From Fimbriimonadales bacterium (GTDB lineage: Bacteria; Armatimonadota; Fimbriimonadia; Fimbriimonadales; GBS-DC): a DNA stretch of 64,000 bases. Below the pieces are notes generated by a model. That model was given only the letters and a program-made list of their open reading frames with translations. It searched no databases and was not told the DNA's origin. Within the stretch, counting starts at the first letter, position 1. The number at the start of each line of letters is the position of its first letter. The stretch spans positions 124,001 to 188,000 of the forward strand of contig BPGO01000001.1 in assembly GCA_026003075.1 (NCBI GenBank), written 5' to 3'. Both the position numbers and the translations under genes were made by a program. Positions 45,647 through 53,824 of this stretch are shown one piece after another.

Positions 45647-46601
45647 CCGTCCCGACCTCTCGATCATTATCGTCTGCTACAACACACGCGACCTGCTGCG
45701 TGCGTGTTTAGAGTCGCTCCTTAGCGCAGAGGCTCACGCATTTGCAGAAAACGCTCCCCCCTCCCAGGCGCATGCCACCCCCACAGTAGAGATTATCGTC
45801 GTCGACAACGCCTCCTCCGATGGCAGTTCGTCGATGGTCGCGGAGTGTTTTCCACAGGTGAAACTGATTGCAAACCCCGACAATCGGGGCTTCGGCGCGG
45901 CGTGCAATCAAGGCTTGCAGAGAGCGCAGGGACGCTATGCCCTGATTCTGAACGCTGACATCCGCGCGGAAGCCGACGCGCTCCAGCGACTCGTGGCGTT
46001 TATGGACGCGCACCCCGACGCCGCCGCATGTGGGGGGCAGCTGCGCTACCCTGACGGACGCATTCAGCCCTCCTGCGCGCGCGAACTCACGCTCTGGTGG
46101 GTGTTCTGTGAGCAAAGCATGCTGGCGAAACTCTTCCCACGCACGCGCCTGTTCGGCGGCTACTGGCGTACCTACTGGGACTTCAGCAGCACCATAGAGA
46201 CCGAGCAGGTCATGGGAGCCTGTATGATGCTCCGTCGCCCCTTCCCCCTTTTTGACGAATCGTATTTTCTCTACTGCGAGGATACCGACCTTTGTTATCG
46301 CATTCGCCAATTGGGGGGTAAGATTTACTATGTGCATAATGCGGTGTTTGTGCATCACTTAGGGGCAAGTGGCGAGCCCCAACGCGCCGCGATGGTGATT
46401 TACTACAATCGGGGCAAGGAGCGCTATTTTCGGAAGTTTCACGGCGCGTGGCAGGCACGTGTGTGCCGATGGCTCAATAAACTGGGTGCGCTGCTTCGTG
46501 TGGGGATCGGGGTGAGTGGCATCCTGCTCACCTTGGGGCGCAACCCCCGTGCGCGTCAGTATGCCCGCACCTTCTGGCAGGTATTGACCGCTTCTAAATA
46601 A
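45639..46601 (+). CDS. Family 2 glycosyltransferase (rhamnosyltransferase-like)
   Basis: The 320-residue protein has DLSIIIVCYNTRDLL, the nucleotide-binding VDNASSDGS, the metal-binding LILNADI and FDESYFLYCEDTDLCYR typical of polysaccharide rhamnosyl/galactofuranosyl-type GT2 enzymes. ATG 45639 overlaps the PilZ stop. It is the last gene of the TPR-TPR-PilZ-GT2 unit, which suggests c-di-GMP-controlled glycan assembly. Confidence 0.82.
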   Translation: MTNRPDLSIIIVCYNTRDLLRACLESLLSAEAHAFAENAPPSQAHATPTVEIIVVDNASSDGSSSMVAECFPQVKLIANPDNRGFGAACNQGLQRAQGRYALILNADIRAEADALQRLVAFMDAHPDAAACGGQLRYPDGRIQPSCARELTLWWVFCEQSMLAKLFPRTRLFGGYWRTYWDFSSTIETEQVMGACMMLRRPFPLFDESYFLYCEDTDLCYRIRQLGGKIYYVHNAVFVHHLGASGEPQRAAMVIYYNRGKERYFRKFHGAWQARVCRWLNKLGALLRVGIGVSGILLTLGRNPRARQYARTFWQVLTASK

Positions 46602-46658
46602 TCCGACCAGACGGCGCGAGCGACAGGAATAGAGAACAACCTGAAGAATCTTCCCACT

Positions 46659-47513
46659 ATGAAGCCAGAGCGAGAGCCAATTCAGGGACGTGTGGGATAT
46701 AAGTCTGTCATCGACTTGGGACGTGAAGCAAGTGTGCCCTTTCCCCATAATCTCTACGACTATCCCACAAAGATCCTGCCCCAAGTAATGGGCGAATTCG
46801 TAGAGCGATTGAGCGCGGAAGATGAGATTGTATTGGACCCATTTGCAGGCGGCGGTACAGTAGCTGTGGAGTGTGCGCTTAGGCGTCGACGCTCTATTAA
46901 CATTGATATCAACCCTGCGGCACTGGAAATTACGCAGAAAAAACTACAAGCAATTCAAGCAGGTTCCCTTTTCGAATCGCCGCCCCCTATCGAAAAACAG
47001 TTCTGTATCCTTGCAGACGCCCGACAACTCCCGCTCCAGTCTCAAAGCGCCGATGCCATCGTCACAGATATCCCGTACGCTGACATGATCCGCTACTCCG
47101 ATCGGGAGGCTGACCTCAGCACCATAAGCGACTATGACATCTTCCTGAACGAGTTAGGGCGGGCATTCGACGAAATGGTGCGCGTGCTGAAGCCAAACCG
47201 ATATTGTGCGATATTCGTGGCGGATTACCGAATCGCCAGGAGCCGCGTTATACTACCTCTACATTCAGATGTAATATTTCTGATGCAAGAGCGCGGCCTG
47301 GAGCTGTTCGATCTGTATGTATGGCGATACTATCGCTCTGGCGGATTTCGCCCCTTTGGCGCCAAGCCGTATCAGGCGATGAATGTTCACTCATATATTC
47401 TCGTCTTCCATAAGTCGCCTACGCGCAAATCTCTCGTAAAGAATCGACCTATCCGATACCGTAAGCGGTTGCTGGAGAAGCTTCAAAAGGCAAACAGCAA
47501 CCACGAAATCTGA
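46659..47513 (+). CDS. Putative DNA methyltransferase of a type II system
   Basis: The 284-residue protein has SAM motif I DPFAGGGT (60-67) and catalytic motif IV TDIPYAD (DIPY 137-140). DIPY in place of DPPY is unusual but chemically similar. Motif I precedes IV with little between, so target recognition would be C-terminal. A TRM11-like tRNA methyltransferase is an alternative. The next gene, 10 bases away, is nuclease-like, which favours a restriction-modification role. Base composition here is more AT-rich than in the flanking genes. Confidence 0.7.
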   Translation: MKPEREPIQGRVGYKSVIDLGREASVPFPHNLYDYPTKILPQVMGEFVERLSAEDEIVLDPFAGGGTVAVECALRRRRSINIDINPAALEITQKKLQAIQAGSLFESPPPIEKQFCILADARQLPLQSQSADAIVTDIPYADMIRYSDREADLSTISDYDIFLNELGRAFDEMVRVLKPNRYCAIFVADYRIARSRVILPLHSDVIFLMQERGLELFDLYVWRYYRSGGFRPFGAKPYQAMNVHSYILVFHKSPTRKSLVKNRPIRYRKRLLEKLQKANSNHEI

Positions 47514-47523
47514 TGGTGATGCG

Positions 47524-48486
47524 ATGACGCAACCCAAATCTGTAGTGCTCGTAATTGACAAGTATTCTCAGGATGCCCATCTGGCGTACCTGACCGCCGG
47601 GGTCAAGTACCCTGTTAAGTACAATTATCAAAACCAAACGATCGAATACACTAAAGAATTTTTTAGTATTTTAGCAGATTTATCCAACATAGAGGTAGGG
47701 ACACGCGTCTTCTTTTACCGAAGACGCATCGACGAGCCTCCTTATCAACGCGGCTTTCTGGGAGAGTGGAAAGTAGATACGCTTCCCTATGAAGACCTAA
47801 GCACCCACCTTGCATATAACGACTCTGTCATTCTAGGTAGCTGCCCAAAGTGCCGCTGTCCAGTCTCTAAGCTTGAGGAGAGAGAACCCTGGTGCGAAGG
47901 TTGTAAAGCAACACTACAGGGACACATCCTATTTTCGAGATGGGGGAGATCCCACCTCTATAATGCAGAAGGCAAACTACTCTATGAAACAATTTTAGAG
48001 TTCTGGCTAATACACAACCTCACTCAAAGAGGGGAGCAGATGCTACGGGTGTTCGATATACCCTGTAATGAAACCATCGAGTGGTTCTCAAATCAAGTAC
48101 TTTTTGGAATCGGGGGCGAGAAGTCTGATGTTCTTGTGTTGACAAGAGATGACACTGGATGTCGTGTCCGAGCAATCGTAATTGAGTTGAAGAGACAATC
48201 AATCACTGCTGAAACAATCAGTCAAGTAAATACTTATGCCTACTGGATAGCGCAGATGGCAACTTCGGGCGTTATGTACGCATCGCAGACGAGGGTACGC
48301 AACCCATTCACAATAACACCTATCGCTATTGGTTTCAAGTTATCACGAAATATTCCATCATTTCCTAATTTTACATTCCAGATTCCATACTCACAGCCAC
48401 TGACCATTGATGTGGAGACGCCGCGCTTGTACACCTATACCATCAACTCCTCCGCCAACACTCTCGAACTGAAACGAATACGATAG
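47524..48486 (+). CDS. Putative restriction endonuclease with zinc ribbon
   Basis: A 320-residue protein with a possible PD-(D/E)XK core: E160, D202 in GGEKSDVLVL, and E221/K223 in VIELKR. Before it lies a four-cysteine zinc ribbon (C107, C110, C124, C127). The N-terminal 100 residues contain GTRVFFYRRR...GFLGEW, which resembles the EVE/PUA-like fold, but this is tentative. It pairs with the methyltransferase upstream. AT-rich codon use differs from neighbouring housekeeping genes and suggests acquisition by transfer. Confidence 0.65.
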   Translation: MTQPKSVVLVIDKYSQDAHLAYLTAGVKYPVKYNYQNQTIEYTKEFFSILADLSNIEVGTRVFFYRRRIDEPPYQRGFLGEWKVDTLPYEDLSTHLAYNDSVILGSCPKCRCPVSKLEEREPWCEGCKATLQGHILFSRWGRSHLYNAEGKLLYETILEFWLIHNLTQRGEQMLRVFDIPCNETIEWFSNQVLFGIGGEKSDVLVLTRDDTGCRVRAIVIELKRQSITAETISQVNTYAYWIAQMATSGVMYASQTRVRNPFTITPIAIGFKLSRNIPSFPNFTFQIPYSQPLTIDVETPRLYTYTINSSANTLELKRIR

Positions 48487-48517
48487 TTGCCCTCAATCCT
48501 CTCAAAATTGGGCATCC

Positions 48518-48540
48518 TAATTGCCGCTCTAAGGCTCATT
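48518..48540. repeat. Imperfect 23-bp direct repeat, copy A
   Basis: TAATTGCCGCTCTAAGGCTCATT-like segment sharing 20 of 23 bases with 48994-49016, including 13 consecutive identical bases. Copy B contains the last codons and stop of the minus-strand methyltransferase gene; copy A reads the same N-E-P-stop on the minus strand. Confidence 0.6.
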
Positions 48541-48686
48541 ATACACCGCATCAGGCGCCGTACCCCTGCCAACCATAGCCAAGCCTCCTCCACTGCACAC
48601 TATCCATTATAAACCGATGCATAATCAAACTATCGCCCAGCAGGAATCGCCCTCGGTGCGTCGTACCTGATCATAAGAGTGGGTCG

Positions 48687-48990
48687 ATGAAGACGGCGGA
48701 AGCGTATCTGACGCATCTGCAGTGCATCGCGCAGCGCTGGACAAACCACACCGCCGATACAGAAGGCTTAGCGCACGAGTGCTCTACGCCTACTACCAGC
48801 GATTCGGCAACTGGTCTTGCGAAGACGAGCCACAGCACGCGTTGGGATGGCGTCGGTGCAAGCTGCACGCGCTCGCCTATGACTACGCCCAACGCTCTCA
48901 GAGGCGACACGCCCAAGTATCGCTGGACGCCCCGAAGCGTTCCCCTATGGAGTCGCCGCGGTGGGAAGCAGACCGCCTTGACAATCTGGC
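48687..48990 (+). pseudogene. Decayed ORF between two restriction-modification modules
   Basis: This lies in the 518-base gap 48487-49004, the only gap over 300 bases without an intact gene. Protein-like sequence alternates between two frames: MKTAEAYLTHLQCIAQRW (from 48687), then ARVLYAYYQRFGNW...ALAYDYAQ in a second frame, then TPKYRWTPRSVPL back in the first, then ESPRWEADRLDNL in the second. This looks like one helical protein with several indels. The family is not recognised. Bases 48541-48686 show nothing I can assign. Confidence 0.35.
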
Positions 48991-48993
48991 AAT

Positions 48994-49016
48994 TAATGGT
49001 CGCTCTAAGGCTCGTT
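48994..49016. repeat. Imperfect 23-bp direct repeat, copy B
   Basis: Partner of 48518-48540. It covers the 3' end of the methyltransferase gene on the minus strand (N-E-P-stop) and 11 bases beyond. Confidence 0.6.
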
Positions 49017-49838
49017 CCAAAGGGCAGGCTGGATGGCAAGCGTTTCCGAGCGTACCGTGCGCTTGATTAAACGGTACTCCTCCTGAATACGCCCCGTGCG
49101 CAGGCGGTGCAGAATCATTTCGTGATACGCCGGGTCGATCTCCGCCGATACGAAATGACGCCCCAAACGCTGGCAAACCTCCAACTCTGCCCCACTCCCG
49201 CCGAAGTGAACTAAAACCACATCCCCCGGCTGAGTACCGCTCAAAATGAGCATCTCGGAAAGCTTTTGGGGGATTTGGCAGGCGTGGACGGTTTTCTCTC
49301 GGCTCACATTTTTCACAAGGTCAAAATAGAACCAACTATAGGGCATCCGTCCTTTCTGACCTTGGGCAATGCGCTCACGGATGCGCTTATCGGTGGGATT
49401 CTGATACGGCTGCGCAACTTGATCTTTGAAGAACTTATTATTTGGGCTTTTTCGGCAGTGGAGAATACTCCGATGCGCTGTAGTGAACCGTTTCGGGCTA
49501 TGTCCTACATTCGTATTGTAAATCCAGACATAGTCTTGCACATCGTAGCAGGCTTCGTCGAGGTAGCGTACGCGCAGGTAAGCGTTTTGCTTGGGGTAGT
49601 TGATGAAAAACATATTCCCGTCCTCTTTTAGCACGCGCAGCGACTCGCGCGCCAGTTCGATGTACCATTCGATATACTCTTCAAACGAGCGTGTGTAGGA
49701 CTTATTATTGTACTTGATACCTACATTATAGTCAGGGTCGCTGAAGACCATATCGATGCAGCCATCGGGCAGTTGGCGCATCAGCTCCATCACATCACCC
49801 AGGTACACCGTATCCAACAAGTGTTCAGGAATTGCCAT
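49005..49838 (-). CDS. Beta-class DNA methyltransferase (N4-cytosine/N6-adenine)
   Basis: The 277-residue protein has catalytic motif IV SDPDYN (DPDY 34-37) near the N-terminus and SAM motif I HFGGSGAELEV (FGGSG 212-216) near the C-terminus, the beta-class order. The target-recognition region lies between (about 85-185). It follows a nuclease gene by 8 bases on the same strand. Target sequence unknown. Confidence 0.85.
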   Translation of the reverse strand: MAIPEHLLDTVYLGDVMELMRQLPDGCIDMVFSDPDYNVGIKYNNKSYTRSFEEYIEWYIELARESLRVLKEDGNMFFINYPKQNAYLRVRYLDEACYDVQDYVWIYNTNVGHSPKRFTTAHRSILHCRKSPNNKFFKDQVAQPYQNPTDKRIRERIAQGQKGRMPYSWFYFDLVKNVSREKTVHACQIPQKLSEMLILSGTQPGDVVLVHFGGSGAELEVCQRLGRHFVSAEIDPAYHEMILHRLRTGRIQEEYRLIKRTVRSETLAIQPALWNEP

Positions 49839-49846
49839 TGCTGTCC

Positions 49847-50605
49847 CTACCTCCGACGAAGGGTATATTCTGCCTTACGCACAAGCCTTATAGAGTCTAA
49901 CCGATCAGGGTCAGTGAATTCATACAAATACAGGCGTATCCGAGTAACCGACTTGCGCGAGGTCTGCTTTAGCACATAGCAAGCGTTGATGTGTTCAATG
50001 TTAATATTTTTAGCTTGAGCTTTCTCGTAGTAATATTTGAAAGGGTGAAATATCTGGTAGATTGCGAAATTAGAAACGAACCTGCTTTTTGCTTCCAAAA
50101 CCGTCACTGTGCCCTGATACTCCAACACGAGATCCATCTCTAACTGTTGGTCTTGTGCCGACAGATGAGTGCTGCCAACCCAGTAGCTTAAGTTGGTTCG
50201 TGTGCGACCTGGAATGTAGATTCTGGGCGAGGCGACGACATCCTCATAAATGAAGTCGTGCAATACATGTTGATTTAGAGCCAGCGATAAGACACTTGCC
50301 TCACCTCGGTCAAGGTCATTGAGCAAGCTCTTACGGTAGCGCCACTCGACTTGCTCATCATCCTGGATTGGTTCAAAATCATGAAACCAGTGTTTTAGTT
50401 CGGGGATGAAACGGTGTTCACCTTTTCCTATGTGTGCAACGCAGTATCCCGCACCAGTGATTGAAGGTGGCAACATTTCGCGGGTATCTATCTTCGTCGC
50501 GTCATAAGGATTTCCGAAGCCAACCTTGCTTGCGATCTGCTTTACAAGCGTGTTGTTAAAAGTCATATTGCCCATTCTCTGACAGTGCTGGAATATTCCG
50601 TCCAA
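49847..50605 (-). CDS. Putative type II restriction endonuclease
   Basis: A 252-residue protein with E156/D158 in QLEMDLVLEY and E171/K173 in VLEAKSRF, a PD-(D/E)XK active site in which the spacing D-x12-ExK fits. An N-terminal helical region has no recognised family. It is paired with the methyltransferase just downstream. Start is TTG 50605 with AAAGGA upstream, or a later ATG (50575 or 50566). It is more AT-rich than aroE upstream. Confidence 0.72.
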   Translation of the reverse strand: MDGIFQHCQRMGNMTFNNTLVKQIASKVGFGNPYDATKIDTREMLPPSITGAGYCVAHIGKGEHRFIPELKHWFHDFEPIQDDEQVEWRYRKSLLNDLDRGEASVLSLALNQHVLHDFIYEDVVASPRIYIPGRTRTNLSYWVGSTHLSAQDQQLEMDLVLEYQGTVTVLEAKSRFVSNFAIYQIFHPFKYYYEKAQAKNINIEHINACYVLKQTSRKSVTRIRLYLYEFTDPDRLDSIRLVRKAEYTLRRR

Positions 50606-50616
50606 CTTTTCCTTTA

Positions 50617-51478
50617 TTAACCCTTCAGTGCCTGCATCGCCGCCTCGCGCATCACAGACAGGGGGGCGGGTTGCCCTGTCCAGCGTTCGAACGCCAGCGC
50701 GCCCTGATGGATCAGCATGCCCAGTCCATCAATCGTTCTAATGCCATGCTTCTGTGCGTCTTGCAAGAATCGTGTGCGCAGGGGACGATACACCAAATCA
50801 CATGCCCACGCGGTGTCGGGGAGCGCCTCCCAATCGATCGGTGGGCTGGAGTCGGGGTCGGGTGACATCCCCAGCGAGGTGCAGTTCACTACACCATCCA
50901 ATTGTGGGATTAGGGAGCGTAGCGTGTCCGGGGTCATCGCGATTGGCGTTGCTTGGAACGCCTGCGCGAGCGCCGTGGCACGTTCGGGAGTGCGGTTCGC
51001 AATGCATTAGCGCGCAGCCCTGCTGGTGCAGGGCGTAGGCGACCGCCCGCGCCGCGCCACCTGCGCCCAGAATCAGCACCGTCTGTCCTGCAGGTTCAAT
51101 GCCCGCTTCACGCAGCGCCTGCAGGAAGCCTTCGGCATCGGTATTGTCGCCGACCAGTCGCCCCCCCTCCCAAAACAGCGTATTCACGGCGCGTATCCGT
51201 TGCGCGGCATCGGTCAGCGCGTCCAGTAGGGGTATCACCGCCTCCTTATGCGGAATCGTCAAGTTCAGCCCCTGAATTCTCAGCCCGCGCATGCCTACAA
51301 TCGCTTGCGGCAGAGCCTCAGGGGGTATTTCGAAAGCGAGGTAGACCCAGTTCAGTCCCAGTGCCCGAAACGCGGCGTTGTGCATCGCAGGCGAGAGTGA
51401 ATGGCGCACCGGATAGCCCAGCACGCCCGTGAGCTGGGTATGCGCGTCCAGTTGCCAGAGGTGTCTCGGTTCGGGCAT
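50617..51478 (-). pseudogene. aroE: Shikimate dehydrogenase, broken by one-base frameshift
   Basis: The 5' part has YPVRHSLSPAMHNAAF, the catalytic K in LTIPHKEAV, DNTDAEGF and LGAGGAARAV. It then loses homology at ALMHCEPHSRT. The 3' part (PQLDGVVNCTSLGM ... GLGMLIHQGALAFERWTG) continues in another frame. Deleting one G at about 51004 restores ANRTPERATALAQAF and rejoins the two halves at full AroE length. ATG 51478 follows a TACACT box by 8 bases, a likely leaderless start. Either a real recent mutation or a sequencing error; remaining codons show no decay. Confidence 0.85.
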
Positions 51479-51509
51479 CTGCAGGAGTGTACCCTGTGGG
51501 AACCGCCCC

Positions 51510-52301
51510 CTACGGCTTATCTTTCTTGCGCGGTTCGGGCAGCGTCCACGGCGGCTCCAATTTGCCCTGTGTATCGCGCTGTAGGATGAGGATGCTCGGA
51601 ACGCGTGTGCTGACATGCCCGTCGGCGTGCAGCACATTCACGCCTTTGCCGTGGAAACTGCGCAGGTTATCGGGTTCCCAGCCTATGTCCTCACGCCGCC
51701 GCCACACCGCAAGGCGCACCACATAGCGGGAGTTCTCTGTCGGCTTGAGCAGAGCATCATCATAAGTGAGGGCAAAGCCGTCGTTGCCCCCCAGCAGCGG
51801 GTTCGGATCCAACGAGCCATACTGCCCCCCCGCGAGGCTATCGGCGATGAGAGCGCTAAGCCCTGGGTTCGGTAAGTCTTCTAAACGCACGGCGGAAAGC
51901 GGCGCATAAAAACCATAGGAGAGGGTGAGCGTCTTGCTGCTGTCGCGTGGGTCGGTAATCACGGTGCTGCCACCGGTTGGGTCAGCAGGGCACCTGAGAG
52001 CGCGTTGCAGGTCGCGCTTCATATAGCTGCTGATACACAGTACCCAAGTCAAGGGGCGCCCTGCGGAATCGGTCTGCGGCGAGCCATCGGGATTCGCGTA
52101 GTATGCCAGCGGCAGCGTGTTCCCGTAGTCCAACTGATACAGACTAATCGCGGTGGCGATGTCCTTGAGGTTCGACTGGCAGTCGGCGGTGCGCTTGATG
52201 TCGACCAGTTGGCGATAGAGCGGAACCAGAATCGCCAACACAGCAAGCACCGCAACGGCGATTGCCAGTTTTTCCAGTTGTGTGAGTCCGTAGCGGTTCA
52301 T
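51510..52301 (-). CDS. Prepilin-like protein with H-X9-DG motif
   Basis: The 263-residue protein begins MNRYG followed by LTQLE and a 20-residue hydrophobic helix, a class III prepilin site: cleavage after G5 leaves E10 at +5. Near the C-terminus FHGKGVNVLHADGHV carries H217 and D227-G228, exactly the H-X9-DG motif of prepilin-type processing-associated proteins. These are abundant in Planctomycetota, Verrucomicrobiota and Armatimonadota, and are usually DUF1559-related. It overlaps the LCP gene by 4 bases. Confidence 0.82.
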   Translation of the reverse strand: MNRYGLTQLEKLAIAVAVLAVLAILVPLYRQLVDIKRTADCQSNLKDIATAISLYQLDYGNTLPLAYYANPDGSPQTDSAGRPLTWVLCISSYMKRDLQRALRCPADPTGGSTVITDPRDSSKTLTLSYGFYAPLSAVRLEDLPNPGLSALIADSLAGGQYGSLDPNPLLGGNDGFALTYDDALLKPTENSRYVVRLAVWRRREDIGWEPDNLRSFHGKGVNVLHADGHVSTRVPSILILQRDTQGKLEPPWTLPEPRKKDKP

Positions 52302-53296
52302 CGGGCGTAAGAGTAGGTGTCGGTATCCCAGAAACCAAGTTCTCGGATGAGTTGCGTGGCTTCCTCGCGTTTCACGATGAGGCTTGTGCCAACGCCGTCG
52401 CGCACAGGCAGGGTCTCGGTACGGATTTGATCGTCGCGCAGTTGACGTGCGAACAGTGCCAGTGCAAGGAGTTGTTCAAACTCCATCGTGGTACGCGTAT
52501 GGCGCAGTCCTGCCGCCAGCACTTGCGGGGCGCGCACCCACACATTGGGATCCTTCAGTCGCTCCTTCACAGCACGCAGAAACTTCTGCTGACGCTCGAT
52601 GCGGTGGAAGTCGCTGTCGGTATGTCGGAACCGCACATAGCCCAGTGCCTGCTTGCCATTCAAGTGCTGTACACCGGGCTGCAAGTCCACATGCAGGTCG
52701 CCCCAGTTATCATGGTAGCGCATGCGTTTCTCGACTTCAATCGTGACCCCGCCCAGCGCATCGATGGCTTCTTCGAAGGCTTTGTAGCTGACAATCACCA
52801 CTTCGTCGATGGGTAGGTTCCCCAGCAAGGTGCTGACGGTTTCCACCAGGAGTTTCGGTCCGCCGAGGGCGTGCGCGGAGTTGATTTTGCCCCAGCCGTG
52901 TCCAGGGATACGCACCAGCGTATCGCGCGGAATGGAGAGGGCATTGATACGCTGGTTCGCAAAGTCCACCTGCACCACCATAATCGTATCGGTGCGCGCC
53001 ATGCTGTTCACGATGCGTTTGCGGTTATCGCGATTCTCGTCGGCGCCGACCACCAGAATCGTGAGTTTGCGTTTACCGGGGAAAGCGTTTTCGGGTTTGG
53101 TCTCGCCGGTGATGTAGGCGACGACGGCGCGGCTGATTGTGCCTTCGCTGGCAAAATGCAGATAGCCCAGTGCACTGCCGAGCAACAGCCCGCTCAACCA
53201 GAACACCATCCAGAAGAACGCCCAAATAACTCGCCGCACGCGGGATTTTCGCGATGTCGGCGGCGCAATCCCTTGCCTGCTTGTCATACGCGCCAC
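52298..53296 (-). CDS. LytR-CpsA-Psr (LCP) family protein
   Basis: The 332-residue protein has one N-terminal membrane helix (about 25-47) and an extracytoplasmic LCP domain with LVVGADENRD, SMARTDTIMVV, the arginine-aspartate pair in SIPRDT and LGYVRFRHTDSDFHRIERQQ. LCP enzymes transfer undecaprenyl-linked glycopolymers to acceptors such as peptidoglycan. GTG 53296 lies 9 bases after a minus-strand TACACT (53310-53305), consistent with leaderless translation; ATG 53287 is the alternative. Confidence 0.88.
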   Translation of the reverse strand: MARMTSRQGIAPPTSRKSRVRRVIWAFFWMVFWLSGLLLGSALGYLHFASEGTISRAVVAYITGETKPENAFPGKRKLTILVVGADENRDNRKRIVNSMARTDTIMVVQVDFANQRINALSIPRDTLVRIPGHGWGKINSAHALGGPKLLVETVSTLLGNLPIDEVVIVSYKAFEEAIDALGGVTIEVEKRMRYHDNWGDLHVDLQPGVQHLNGKQALGYVRFRHTDSDFHRIERQQKFLRAVKERLKDPNVWVRAPQVLAAGLRHTRTTMEFEQLLALALFARQLRDDQIRTETLPVRDGVGTSLIVKREEATQLIRELGFWDTDTYSYAR

Positions 53297-53381
53297 TGGC
53301 TATAAGTGTACCCTTTGTGGGATGGTGGCAGCATGCCAGCATCTTGACGGAGTGCGTCCACAGTCGGTACCCTGCTCGCGC

Positions 53382-53708
53382 TCACTCTGCAGGCTCCTCT
53401 TCAGGGAGCTCTTCCTCTGTGGGCTCTGGGGTAAAGAGGGCTTCGGGTCGGCTGAGCCGTTTGGCGAGCGTTTCCTGTGTCAGCGCGGACAGCACAATCT
53501 GCCCGCTGCTGAGGAACACCACACAGCGGGTGCGTCGTCCCTGTGTGGCGTCGATGAGCTTTGTGCCCTCGCGTCGCAGCTGCTGCACCAGTCGCTTCAC
53601 AGGCGCCGAGTCGATGCGCACCAACGCGACGATTTTGTCCGTCAGCACAAAGTTATAGAACCCCACATTCAGCAGTGGGGGCAGTGCGGGAGTTCGATCG
53701 TCCTGCAT
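53382..53708 (-). CDS. RemA/DUF370-like regulator
   Basis: The 108-residue protein has LLNVGFYNFV, RIDSAPVKRLVQQLRREG, KLIDATQGRRTRCVVFL and QIVLSALTQETLAKRL, which match DUF370 throughout. In Bacillus, RemA is a DNA-binding activator of matrix and osmoprotection genes. The acidic C-terminal tail (about 20 residues, many E and P) is extra. Its neighbours are LCP and prepilin genes, consistent with a cell-surface regulon, though that is inference. Confidence 0.85.
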   Translation of the reverse strand: MQDDRTPALPPLLNVGFYNFVLTDKIVALVRIDSAPVKRLVQQLRREGTKLIDATQGRRTRCVVFLSSGQIVLSALTQETLAKRLSRPEALFTPEPTEEELPEEEPAE

Positions 53709-53778
53709 GGTGGGATCAGAATTTCCACATCCGCTTATGGTATCCTGCCTTTGAGGGTGTTCGAAAATTCTCTTTGCA

Positions 53779-53804
53779 AGGGGCAGACCTGTGTGTCTGC
53801 CCCT
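53779..53804. repeat. REP-like palindrome 1
   Basis: AGGGGCAGAC (53779-53788) and GTCTGCCCCT (53795-53804) form a perfect 10-bp stem with loop CTGTGT. It is paired with a second unit 20 bases away. Confidence 0.65.
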
Positions 53805-53824
53805 ACCGAGGGCGTCGGATGTAG

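Noticed and set aside
52352-52816. A 154-codon plus-strand frame opposite the LCP gene
   Set aside because: Antisense shadow of a gene with full LCP motifs; no promoter or ribosome-binding site.
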